Part shown: piece by piece, positions 17,302 through 25,993 of the stretch
Numbering within the stretch: the first letter of the stretch is position 1
Layout of the letters: each line of letters starts with the position of its first letter
Origin: Psychroserpens luteus
Lineage (GTDB): Bacteria > Bacteroidota > Bacteroidia > Flavobacteriales > Flavobacteriaceae
Length of the DNA stretch: 64,000 nt
Assembly: GCF_015319355.1 (NCBI RefSeq)
Contig: NZ_JADILU010000006.1
Location: 352,125-416,124 of the forward strand
Reading direction: 5' to 3'
The notes under the pieces: generated by a model
The model's database searches: none
What the model saw: only the letters and a program-made list of their open reading frames with translations
What the model was told of the DNA's origin: nothing
Program-made: the position numbers and the translations under genes

Positions 17302-19575
17302 ATGAAAAATCAATTCTCTTTTCGCTTTATTTTAGTCTTTGTTCTATGCTCGATGTTTTCCTGTAAAAAAGAGGACACGTCTGTATCTAATATGGAAACA
17401 ACAATATCTAGCTCGCAAGCGCATCCGAATCTAATTTTAACTGCACAAGGCGTTACAGATATTAGAGCACAACTGGGTAATATTCCAATTTTTGATAATA
17501 CGTTAAAAGCAGTTCAAGAGGAAATAGATGCAGAGATTGCATTAGGAATAGACACGCCAATACCATTAGATTATTCTGGTGGTTATACACATGTACGTCA
17601 TAAACGCAACATGATCGTCTTGCAAAAAGCTGGTGTTTTATATCAAATTTTAGAGGACGAAAAATATGCGAAGTATGTAAAAGACATGTTAATGCAATAT
17701 GAGGCGATGTATAAAACATTACCATTACATCCAAAAACAAGATCGTATGCAAGAGGTAAATTATTTTGGCAATGTTTAAACGATTCTAATTGGTTGGTTT
17801 ACGTGAGCCAAGCTTATGATTGTGTTTATAATTATTTATCTGAAGAAGAACGCAACAAACTAGAAACTAACTTATTTAAACCATTTGCAGATCATATTTC
17901 TATAAACAGTCCGCAATTTTACCAAAGAGTACACAACCATAGTACTTGGGGAAATGCAGCAGTTGGAATGATTGGTTTAGTAATGAACGATCAAGAATTA
18001 ATTGATCGTGCTTTGTACGGAATTAAAGATTTAAAATTAGACACTACAAAAAAAGATGATGATGGTGGCTTTTTAAATAAAGATGGAAAAGCAGGTTTTT
18101 TAGCAAATATAGAAGAGCCTTTTTCTCCAGATGGTTATTATAACGAAGGACCATATTACCAACGTTACGCGATGTATCCTTTTTTAATTTTTGCAGAAGG
18201 ATTACACAACGTCAAACCAGAATTAAAAATATTTGAATACAAAGAAGGTGTATTATTAAAATCCATAAATGCTTTATTGAATCTATCAGATGCGGATGGC
18301 GATTTTTTTCCACTTAACGATGGTCAAAAAGGAATGTCCTATTATAACGATGCTTTGGTTACTGCTGTAGATATTTCTTATCATTTCGGAACACAAGATC
18401 CAGGATTATTAAGTATCGCAACAGAGCAAAACAAAGTATTATTAGACGATTCTGGTTTGGCAGTAGCACTTGGTATAAAAAATGGCAAAGCAAAACCTTT
18501 CGATAAAAAATCAATTAATCTTTCGGATGGACCAAACGGAACACAAGGTGGAGTTGCTATTTTAAGAAATGAAGACATTGAGCTTGTTTTTAAATATGCA
18601 GCACAAGGATCTAGTCATGGTCATTATGATAAGTTGTCGTATTCGTTATATGAAAAAGGTGAAGAAATCCTTCAAGATTATGGTTTAGCACGTTTTGTAA
18701 ATATTGAACAAAAAGGTGGTGGTAATTATCTAAAGGAAAACAAGACTTGGGCAAAACAAACCATTGCTCATAATACAGTAACACAAAATGAAACCTCTCA
18801 TTTTAATGCGAAGTATGAAATAGGAAGTCAGCATCATTCAGTACTTAATTATTTTTCTTCGGAAAATGAAAATGTTCAAATAGCTAGTGCTAGAGAAACG
18901 AATGCCTATCCTGGAAGTGAAATGCTTCGTACTATGGCAATCATTAAAGACAAGGATTTTGAAAAGCCATATGTGTTAGATATAATGAAGGTAGTTTCTA
19001 ATAAAGATAATCAATATGACTTTCCATATTACTTCTTAGGACAAGTATTGAGTACAAATTTCGAATATAAAGTACCAGAAACTTTAAAAGCTTTAGGAAG
19101 CAAAAACGGATATCAACATTTATATTTAGAAGGTACTGCAAAAGCTAAAAATGATAACACTAAGTTTTCTTGGTTAAATAAAGGTAAATTTTACAGCTTA
19201 ACTTCTGTAACTAATACTAATGACGAAATCCTTTTTACAAGAATTGGAGCAAACGATCCAGAATTTAATTTGCGTAGAGAAGCAGCATTAATGCTAAGAC
19301 GAAAAAATAGTAAAAACACACTTTTTGTTTCAGTCATTGAAGCGCATGGAAGTTATAGTCCAGTTTCAGAATCTGCAGTAAATTCAAACAGTAGTATAAA
19401 AGAGTTAAAAGTGGTTTTGGATACAGAACCATACACAGCAATACAAATCACTAATGTAAATGGAAATGTAAAACTGTTTATAACAGCTAACACAAATGCT
19501 TCAAAAGAAGCAAAACATAAATTAAAAATTAACGATAAGAATTATGAGTGGTCAGGTTCTTATTATTTCAATTAA
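17302..19575 (+). CDS. Oligoalginate lyase PL17 (exolytic)
   Basis: A 757-residue PL17 lyase with an alpha/alpha-toroid followed by a heparinase II/III-type beta-sheet domain; it releases unsaturated monouronate from alginate oligomers. Family residues are NHSTWGN near 212 (Asn/His), the tyrosine-rich GYYNEGPYYQRYAMYPF near 280 holding the catalytic Tyr, and SSHGHYDK near 437. The N-terminus is a lipoprotein signal (CSMFSC, Cys21), so the enzyme is membrane-tethered and probably faces the periplasm, where SusC delivers oligomers. It follows the SDR by 36 nt. Length matches characterised two-domain PL17 enzymes. Confidence 0.93.
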   Translation: MKNQFSFRFILVFVLCSMFSCKKEDTSVSNMETTISSSQAHPNLILTAQGVTDIRAQLGNIPIFDNTLKAVQEEIDAEIALGIDTPIPLDYSGGYTHVRHKRNMIVLQKAGVLYQILEDEKYAKYVKDMLMQYEAMYKTLPLHPKTRSYARGKLFWQCLNDSNWLVYVSQAYDCVYNYLSEEERNKLETNLFKPFADHISINSPQFYQRVHNHSTWGNAAVGMIGLVMNDQELIDRALYGIKDLKLDTTKKDDDGGFLNKDGKAGFLANIEEPFSPDGYYNEGPYYQRYAMYPFLIFAEGLHNVKPELKIFEYKEGVLLKSINALLNLSDADGDFFPLNDGQKGMSYYNDALVTAVDISYHFGTQDPGLLSIATEQNKVLLDDSGLAVALGIKNGKAKPFDKKSINLSDGPNGTQGGVAILRNEDIELVFKYAAQGSSHGHYDKLSYSLYEKGEEILQDYGLARFVNIEQKGGGNYLKENKTWAKQTIAHNTVTQNETSHFNAKYEIGSQHHSVLNYFSSENENVQIASARETNAYPGSEMLRTMAIIKDKDFEKPYVLDIMKVVSNKDNQYDFPYYFLGQVLSTNFEYKVPETLKALGSKNGYQHLYLEGTAKAKNDNTKFSWLNKGKFYSLTSVTNTNDEILFTRIGANDPEFNLRREAALMLRRKNSKNTLFVSVIEAHGSYSPVSESAVNSNSSIKELKVVLDTEPYTAIQITNVNGNVKLFITANTNASKEAKHKLKINDKNYEWSGSYYFN

Positions 19576-19603
19576 AACAAAACAAAACAAAACAAAACAA
19601 AAC
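19574..19603. repeat. Six tandem copies of AAAAC
   Basis: Six perfect copies of the pentamer AAAAC directly after the PL17 stop codon. It is probably a slippage microsatellite in an untranslated gap; no function is evident. Confidence 0.9.
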
Positions 19604-19619
19604 AATTAAGATTATGAAC

Positions 19620-19665
19620 CTTCCATATCGGTAACTTAATACTCAAGAGAACGATTATATGGAAG
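19620..19665 (+). other. Intercistronic stem-loop between PL17 and kdgF
   Basis: CTTCCATAT (19620-19628) pairs with ATATGGAAG (19657-19665), leaving a 28-nt loop. No T-run follows, so it does not look like a terminator. It is the only notable structure in the 127-nt gap and might influence mRNA stability or translation of kdgF. Confidence 0.4.
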
Positions 19666-19702
19666 CAACATATGACCTTTTAAAAACAATAAAAATAAAC
19701 AT

Positions 19703-20080
19703 ATGAAAAGATTTAGCGAAAAGTACGTCATCACAAAAGACATGAAATGGGAAGTTCTTGGAGGAGGAGTATCCAGAAAATTCTTAGGTTACGATAATCA
19801 AATCATGATGGTAAGAGTGAAGTTTGATAAAGGAGCATTAGGTGCGCCACATCAACATTTTCACACACAAGCTACCTATTGTGTTTCAGGTAAATTTGAA
19901 TTTGAAATTGATGGGGAAAAGCAAATTATTGAAGCAGGAGATGGCGTTTATATTGAACCTAATTTATTGCACAGTGCAGTTTGTTTAGAGGAAGGAGAAC
20001 TAATTGACACATTTAGTCCTGTAAGAGAAGATTTTTTAAGTGGTGATGCAGTATCTTATTTTGGAGATAAACAGTCATAA
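19703..20080 (+). CDS. kdgF: KdgF-type cupin, opens unsaturated uronate to DEH
   Basis: A 125-residue single-domain cupin. KdgF catalyses ring opening of 4,5-unsaturated monouronates from alginate or pectin lyases to the linear ketone DEH. The metal ligands are visible as His50, His52, Gln56 and His90 (PHQHFHTQ and LLHS), and the DxFxPxR segment (Asp102, Phe104, Arg108) matches the conserved active-site trio of the family. There is no signal peptide, so it is cytoplasmic. It is the last gene of the first transcription unit, immediately upstream of the second promoter-operator module. Confidence 0.92.
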   Translation: MKRFSEKYVITKDMKWEVLGGGVSRKFLGYDNQIMMVRVKFDKGALGAPHQHFHTQATYCVSGKFEFEIDGEKQIIEAGDGVYIEPNLLHSAVCLEEGELIDTFSPVREDFLSGDAVSYFGDKQS

Positions 20081-20206
20081 GAAACAAATGCTACTCCTAT
20101 ACGTTAGGACTTTATGGAATAGTACTCTAATTCCTACAGATAAGATTTATGTTTGCTATTTTAACTCAAACATTTACTATTTTGATATATAAAAATTACG
20201 AAAACG

Positions 20207-20236
20207 TTGTATTTAACAAAATTTTATATATATTTG
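20207..20236 (+). promoter_or_regulatory. Bacteroidota-type promoter of the susC operon
   Basis: A -33 element GTTG (20206-20209, TTG core), a 19-nt spacer and a perfect -7 box TATATTTG at 20229-20236. Geometry is the same as at 7695-7725. Transcription should start near 20244, giving a leader of about 210 nt before the SusC start codon. Confidence 0.7.
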
Positions 20237-20261
20237 GTAAACCAATCTGGTAAACCAATTA
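20228..20261. promoter_or_regulatory. Twin GntR-type operator, copy 2
   Basis: This stretch is identical over 34 bp to 7717-7750. The two TGGT-AA-ACCA dyads lie at 20234-20245 and 20248-20257, the first overlapping the -7 box. Identity across 12.5 kb of otherwise unrelated flanks implies selection on a regulator-binding site and places the lyase operon and the susC operon in one regulon, most simply that of the GntR protein at 27073. Confidence 0.82.
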
Positions 20262-20273
20262 ATTTTATAATAA

Positions 20274-20302
20274 AAAAAGGATAGTTTGGACCTATCCTTT
20301 TT
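20274..20302 (+). terminator. Terminator-like hairpin in the susC leader (possible attenuator)
   Basis: An 11-bp stem (AAAAAGGATAG pairing with CTATCCTTTTT) and a 7-nt loop, ending in a T-run. It begins about 30 nt after the predicted transcription start and 150 nt before susC. Position in the leader, downstream of the promoter, makes premature termination or antitermination possible. Alternatively it ends read-through from kdgF. Confidence 0.65.
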
Positions 20303-20454
20303 GTAAAAATACTTCTATAGATGGAAGTAAAAAATCAGTAATTACTTAAAAAGTAAATACATTAGCAAAGTTACAAAAACAAATTATTTTGCGTGTATTG
20401 TATTTGAGTAATTGTAATTATTAACTAATTCAATTCAATTCAAAACAATTAACT

Positions 20455-23400
20455 ATGAATTTAAAAAACAAACTACCGCTATTAGTTGCATTGCTAATTA
20501 GCGTAACAATGTTTGCTCAAGAGAGCTTATTGCTCAAAGGGACCGTTGTTTCTGAAGTAGATCAACAACCTATTCCAGGTGTTAATGTTGTGGTTTTAAA
20601 CACGACAAGAGGTGCTTCTACAGATTTTGATGGAAATTTTCAAATCCAAGTAACACCAGGAGAAGTACTTCAATTCTCTTATTTGGGATTTGTAACAAAA
20701 ACAGTAATTATTAATAATCAAAAGACATTAAGTGTTTCTTTAGCAGAAGACTCTGCTAAATTAGATGAAGTTGTTGTAATTGGTTATGGAACACAAAAGA
20801 AAAGCCATTTAACTGGTGCAATATCTAAAGTTAAGAATGAAAATCTAGATCAAATTGCTGTGGCAAGGGTAGATGATGCTTTAGTTGGTCAAGTATCTGG
20901 TGTTAATATTCAAGCGACTTCAGCTGAAGCTGGTGCTGCTCCAACAATTACTATTAGAGGTTTTGGATCTGTAACTGCAGACTCTGGTCCTGCTGTTATA
21001 GTAGATGGGATAGTTGTAAATTCTGATTTTCTTGGAACCTTGAATATGAATGACGTAGAATCTTTTGAGGTATTAAAAGATGCTGCATCTGCAGCTATTT
21101 ATGGTAGTGAAGGGTCTAATGGTGTTATTATGATTACTACAAAGAGTGGTAAGGAAGGAAAAACTAAATTTAGTTACGATACTTATACTGGATATAAACA
21201 AGCATTTGAAAGTGAGGATTATAAGAAAAGTGTTGCTGATTGGGCTGCTAAAGAATTAGCAGCAACTGGTGAACTTTCAAATAATACCCAATATGCTCAA
21301 TTGTTAGTTGCTACAACTGGTATTGATAGAGATTGGCAAGAAGTATTTTTTGATGGAGGAACTATTACAAGTCATGCCTTTTCTGCAAGAGGAGGTACTA
21401 AAGATACAAAATTTAGTGCATCACTTAGTTACCTTAGAGATGAGGGTGTTGTGATAACAGATGACTATAAGTTGTTTACTGGAAGATTGAAAATGGACAC
21501 TAAATTAACAGATAAACTTAAATTTGGAATAAGTGCTACGCCCTCATATTCAAAACAAAGAGCTTTACCAACTTCTATTCATAATCCTATAAGACAATCA
21601 CCTTGGTTGCCTATATACCATACTGCAGAGACATTACAGTTTGTTGATACTGGTGCTTATCCAAACGTAGGAGTAGGAGATTATTTTTTAGAAAATCATT
21701 TACTTAGTATAGATATAGATCCTAATGATAACTTTGGTTCAAGTAGACCACGTACTTCAGGAGATGCTAACCCTTATGCGCAATTTGTTGAAAGAGAGCA
21801 TTATGAGTATAAAACCAATATGCTAGGTTCAACATATTTGCAATATGATATTTTAGATGGACTTACAGCAAAAACATCTCTTGGTGTAACATTAGAACAT
21901 AGAAAAAGAACAAGATGGGACGGTACAAAACACCACTCAGCTGGTGCGAGTAGAGCTGCTTATTATTTACAAAACAGGTTTAGAACTAGAGTAATTTCAG
22001 ATAACACTTTGAATTATAGTAAAGCAATTGGCAATCATGAGTTTGATGTGTTAGCAGGTGTTACTATCCAAACTAGAAAAGCTGAAATTAGTTCTGTTGA
22101 AGGTGGTGGATATTCTAATGATTTACTTAAAAACTTGGCTGGAGCAACTACAATTTCTGAATATACAGAAACAAACACTATTCAAAAGAAGATAGGTTAT
22201 TTTGCTAGAGTTAATTACGCTTATGATAATAAGTATTTATTATCGGCTTCGTACAGAAGAGATGGTAGTTCTGTTTTTGGTGTAAACTCAAAATGGGGTA
22301 ATTTCCCAGCAATATCTTTAGGATGGAATGCTTCTAAAGAAAGCTTCTTAATGGATAGTGAGGTTTTAAATAATTTAAAATTTAGAGTTAGTTACGGTCT
22401 TACAGGTAATGAAAATTTTAATGTTGGTGACGATCTTATTAATGTGTGGCCTTATTTGGCTTTATTAGATAATACAAATGCCATTACTGATGGAGGTATT
22501 ACTCCGGGTGTTTCTGCTCTTAATATAGCAAATACATTGTTACAATGGGAAGCTTCAGAAGAATTTAATCCAGGTGTAGATTTTGGGTTTTTAAACAATA
22601 GAATATCAGGATCAGTAGATTATTATAGAAGAACTAGTGATAAATTACTTTTAGAAAATCCTGTTTCTTACGTTACTGGTTTTAATGCAGGAATTGTAAA
22701 TTTAGGTAAAGTTGCAAATAGTGGTTGGGAGTTTGAATTAAGAACTAAAAATATTGTTAAAGAGAATTTTTCTTGGAGTACAACAGTTATTGCATCAACA
22801 AATAAAAATGAACTACTTAGTTTTGGTGATTCAAATGGAGCACTAACCGAAGATGGATTTGGTAGAAATTCACAATGGATTAATTTAGTAGGAAACCCAA
22901 TATCTTCTTTTTATGGTTATGTTGTAGATGCTGAATTAGCAACTGAATATTATGATTCACCTTGGATTCCAATTAATGGTCGATCAGAAGATGTTATAGT
23001 TAGAGATTTAAATGGTGATGGGATAATTACAGATGAGGATAAAACAATTCTTGGAGATCCTTACCCTGAAATTGTTTGGAGTCTTACCAACGAATTTAAA
23101 TTAGGTGATTTTGATTTTTCTTTTATGGTGCAAGGAAGTCAAGGGGCTGAAGTGAAAAATATTGGAGATCAATATTTTGGTACAGATTGGCAAGGTGCTA
23201 CTACTAGCCCTCAGGCAGTTGTTGATGCTGGAGTTATACCTCATGCTTCTTTTCTTCAACAAAGAATTCATACAAACGATGTTGTTCAAAGTGCAGGTTA
23301 TTTTTCATTAAGGAATGTAAACCTTGGGTATAATCTACCAAATGATTTAACAACCAAATTAGGTTTAGAGAGTTTAAGAATTTATGCTACAGGCCAAAAT

Positions 23401-23544
23401 TTAATATACATTACTTCTGATGATTATAGTGGTTTTAACCCTGAGTATATTGATAGTAATAATACGCCTACATCTTATGGAGCTCAAAGAGGTGGTTCAC
23501 CTTTATTTAGAACCATGTCAATTGGTATGAATATTAATTTTTAA
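20455..23544 (+). CDS. SusC-like TonB-dependent outer-membrane importer
   Basis: A 1029-residue SusC family transporter for energy-dependent uptake of alginate oligosaccharides. The signal peptide ends near residue 21 (TMFAQ). A carboxypeptidase-regulatory-like domain follows at about 26-100 (GTVVSEVDQQPIPGVNVVV), then the TonB-box/plug region (DEVVVIGYGTQKK; plug to about 235) and a 22-strand barrel to the C-terminal Phe. It pairs with SusD 20 nt downstream. The upstream leader contains the operator and hairpin described separately. Specificity for alginate comes from context. Confidence 0.95.
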   Translation: MNLKNKLPLLVALLISVTMFAQESLLLKGTVVSEVDQQPIPGVNVVVLNTTRGASTDFDGNFQIQVTPGEVLQFSYLGFVTKTVIINNQKTLSVSLAEDSAKLDEVVVIGYGTQKKSHLTGAISKVKNENLDQIAVARVDDALVGQVSGVNIQATSAEAGAAPTITIRGFGSVTADSGPAVIVDGIVVNSDFLGTLNMNDVESFEVLKDAASAAIYGSEGSNGVIMITTKSGKEGKTKFSYDTYTGYKQAFESEDYKKSVADWAAKELAATGELSNNTQYAQLLVATTGIDRDWQEVFFDGGTITSHAFSARGGTKDTKFSASLSYLRDEGVVITDDYKLFTGRLKMDTKLTDKLKFGISATPSYSKQRALPTSIHNPIRQSPWLPIYHTAETLQFVDTGAYPNVGVGDYFLENHLLSIDIDPNDNFGSSRPRTSGDANPYAQFVEREHYEYKTNMLGSTYLQYDILDGLTAKTSLGVTLEHRKRTRWDGTKHHSAGASRAAYYLQNRFRTRVISDNTLNYSKAIGNHEFDVLAGVTIQTRKAEISSVEGGGYSNDLLKNLAGATTISEYTETNTIQKKIGYFARVNYAYDNKYLLSASYRRDGSSVFGVNSKWGNFPAISLGWNASKESFLMDSEVLNNLKFRVSYGLTGNENFNVGDDLINVWPYLALLDNTNAITDGGITPGVSALNIANTLLQWEASEEFNPGVDFGFLNNRISGSVDYYRRTSDKLLLENPVSYVTGFNAGIVNLGKVANSGWEFELRTKNIVKENFSWSTTVIASTNKNELLSFGDSNGALTEDGFGRNSQWINLVGNPISSFYGYVVDAELATEYYDSPWIPINGRSEDVIVRDLNGDGIITDEDKTILGDPYPEIVWSLTNEFKLGDFDFSFMVQGSQGAEVKNIGDQYFGTDWQGATTSPQAVVDAGVIPHASFLQQRIHTNDVVQSAGYFSLRNVNLGYNLPNDLTTKLGLESLRIYATGQNLIYITSDDYSGFNPEYIDSNNTPTSYGAQRGGSPLFRTMSIGMNINF

Positions 23545-23564
23545 TTAAAAAAAAACACCAAATT

Positions 23565-25022
23565 ATGAAACATATAAAATATTTAATTTTTGCAATAACG
23601 GGATTCGTCTTTATTTCCTGTGATACAGAAGAGTTTTTAAATCCATTACCAGATTCTGCTATTGTTGTAGAAGGTTTTTATCAATCTGACGAAGATGTCT
23701 TAGCTGGTATTATTGGAATTTATGACGCCATACAAGGGGTTAATGAAAATACAGATACAAGTTATGAGAGATCAAACAGAGGAGTACAAGTAGAATACCT
23801 TTTGACAGAACACCGTACTGACAATACTAGAGGTCAAACATCTGAAGGTTCTAAAGCCGATTTTCATAGATACTTAATTGATGCTACTAATGCGCAATCA
23901 GAAGATTATTATCAATCTATGTATCAAATTATTTTTAGAGCAAACAATATTTTGACTTATATAGATGCTGCAGACGAAGGTAATAGATCTAAATATGTGG
24001 CTGAAGCTAAATTTTTAAGAGCTTATGCATATTTTAATTTAGTTAGACTTTTTAGTGACGTGCCTATGGTAACTTCTGTAGTAGGACCTACAGATGCAGG
24101 AGCATTATTTACTAGAGTTGATGAAGCACAAATTTATGAGCAAATTATTTTAGATTTAGTAGAAGCTAAAGATGTTTTGGACAATGCATTTAAATCTAGA
24201 GCATCAAAAGCTGCTGCACAAGGACTCTTAGCGAAAGTGTACTTAACGCAAGGTGTTAATTATGGAGAAGCTGCGCAGTTATGTTTGGACATTATGAATA
24301 GTGGTTTTAATTTACAGAATAATTTTAATGATGTCTTTTATAATGAATTAAACAGTGAAATTATTTTTGCTATTCAGTATGAAACTGGAAATTCTTTAGA
24401 AAGTCAAGGGTTTTCTGCGGAATTTACATCAGGAGCACGTCGTCAAGGTAGAGAAGATGGTCTTAATATGGTAGAAGATAATCTTATAGCAGATTTTGCT
24501 ACTTATGGCGGAAATAGAACTGCTGTATCGTATAAAACATATAGTGATGGAGCATCAGAAGTAACAAAGTTTTTACCTGATGGATCTAATGTTAATACAT
24601 CTCCTGCAACATACGGATCATTTCCACAGCAAGCTGGAAACGATTGGATAATTTTACGCTATTCTGATGTATTATTAATGCATGCAGAAGCTGTTTTAGC
24701 AGGTGGAGGTGAAACTACAAACAGTACAGCAATAGATTCTTATATGGAAGTTAGAGTACGAGCAGGCTTTGATGCTATAACAGACCGCCCTTCAGTACTT
24801 ACTAAAGAAGCATTACTTGTAGAAAGACGTGTGGAATTAGCTTTTGAAAACCAACGTTTCTTTGATTTAGTGAGATTTGGAGTTGCCGATGATGTAATAG
24901 GTGATTATGCTATTTCTCAAGGATTTGTTGATTATGATGTTAGACAATTATTATTACCAATTCCATCAAGAGAAATTAATTTAAGTGGAGGTCTTTTAGG
25001 TCAAAACCCAGGATATAATTAA
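23565..25022 (+). CDS. SusD-like surface glycan-binding lipoprotein
   Basis: A 485-residue SusD/RagB family protein that caps SusC and captures oligosaccharides at the cell surface. The lipoprotein signal ends at Cys19 (FISC). The mature start DTEEFLNPLPDSAIV and TPR-like helices are typical, as are the segments KYVAEAKFLRAYAYFNLVRLFSDVP near residue 145 and LLVERRVELAFENQRFFDLVRFG near the C-terminus. Length is normal. It is 20 nt after SusC and 19 nt before the PKD lipoprotein. Confidence 0.95.
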   Translation: MKHIKYLIFAITGFVFISCDTEEFLNPLPDSAIVVEGFYQSDEDVLAGIIGIYDAIQGVNENTDTSYERSNRGVQVEYLLTEHRTDNTRGQTSEGSKADFHRYLIDATNAQSEDYYQSMYQIIFRANNILTYIDAADEGNRSKYVAEAKFLRAYAYFNLVRLFSDVPMVTSVVGPTDAGALFTRVDEAQIYEQIILDLVEAKDVLDNAFKSRASKAAAQGLLAKVYLTQGVNYGEAAQLCLDIMNSGFNLQNNFNDVFYNELNSEIIFAIQYETGNSLESQGFSAEFTSGARRQGREDGLNMVEDNLIADFATYGGNRTAVSYKTYSDGASEVTKFLPDGSNVNTSPATYGSFPQQAGNDWIILRYSDVLLMHAEAVLAGGGETTNSTAIDSYMEVRVRAGFDAITDRPSVLTKEALLVERRVELAFENQRFFDLVRFGVADDVIGDYAISQGFVDYDVRQLLLPIPSREINLSGGLLGQNPGYN

Positions 25023-25041
25023 AAACAAAATTTTAAAAAAT

Positions 25042-25980
25042 ATGAAAAATAAAATAAATATTTTCCGCAGAGTAGCAATATTGAGTCTATGCCTAATTTC
25101 AGGTATAGTATTTAATAGCTGTGAAAGTGCCTACGAGTTTGATTTACCGGAGTCTAATTCTCAAATAGATACTGTTTTACCAACAGCAGACTTCTCTTAT
25201 ATTCCAGATGCAAATGATTTTACTACAATTGAGTTTACTGATTTGTCATTTCAATCTACAACCTACCTTTGGGATTTTGGTGGAGGTGTAACATCATCTT
25301 TACAAGATCCAACGCATACATTTGCAGGAGAAGGTACGTATCCCGTTTCATTAACTGCTAGTGATGCAAATGGAGCTTCAGATACAGTAACCATTGATGT
25401 TATTGTTGTAGATGTATTTGTAGCTATTACACCAGATGTTTTAAATGGAGATTTCACAGGTGGTCAAAGTGATTGGGGTTTTTCTAGTTTTACAGGAGGA
25501 ACAACAAGTCCTTATAACTCTAGTAGTGATGGATCATGGATAAATTATGATGGATCAGATAATGGGTCTAAGACACCTGGTGCAAAATGGACGATGAGTA
25601 CTTCTGGTGGAGTTTATCTAAGTTCTAATACAAGATATGCTTATCAAGAAATAATAGTATCTCCTAACACTGATTATGTTTTAGAATATGTATACGCTAT
25701 TAAGACTGAAGAAGAACAATCTGGTGTTGCTGATGGTGGTAATAGAATAATAGGTGGAATTATTGATGGTCATTTTGATGATGGTGCAGATGGTATTGCA
25801 AGTTATAATTCAGGCGCTTTGGTAAGTTTTGCTGGTGATATGAATCTTGGAAAAACGGTATTTACTACAGTTGAGCTTCCATTTACTTCAAATGCTTCTG
25901 GTGAAGTTGCTATACTTATTTATGGAGTGACCGATGTAGATGCTTATGTTGATAATGTTAAAGTATATCCAGTTGAATAA
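25042..25980 (+). CDS. PKD-domain lipoprotein in SusE position (glycan-binding candidate)
   Basis: A 312-residue lipoprotein (FNSC, Cys27). Residues about 46-130 form a PKD domain with the diagnostic WDFGGG and the P-x-H-x-F-x-x-x-GTYPVSLTA pattern. Residues about 140-312 form a beta-rich module reminiscent of carbohydrate-binding modules, with aromatic and Asp/Gly-rich loops. Proteins in this position after SusD are commonly surface glycan-binding proteins, and that role is inferred here. No catalytic motif was seen. It is followed 13 nt later by a PL7 lyase. Confidence 0.8.
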   Translation: MKNKINIFRRVAILSLCLISGIVFNSCESAYEFDLPESNSQIDTVLPTADFSYIPDANDFTTIEFTDLSFQSTTYLWDFGGGVTSSLQDPTHTFAGEGTYPVSLTASDANGASDTVTIDVIVVDVFVAITPDVLNGDFTGGQSDWGFSSFTGGTTSPYNSSSDGSWINYDGSDNGSKTPGAKWTMSTSGGVYLSSNTRYAYQEIIVSPNTDYVLEYVYAIKTEEEQSGVADGGNRIIGGIIDGHFDDGADGIASYNSGALVSFAGDMNLGKTVFTTVELPFTSNASGEVAILIYGVTDVDAYVDNVKVYPVE

Positions 25981-25993
25981 TTTTAGTATCAAT

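Noticed and set aside
25940-25993. Upstream start for the poly-lysine PL7
   Set aside because: It would overlap the PKD gene and bury the signal peptide; the ATG at 25994 gives a proper signal sequence.
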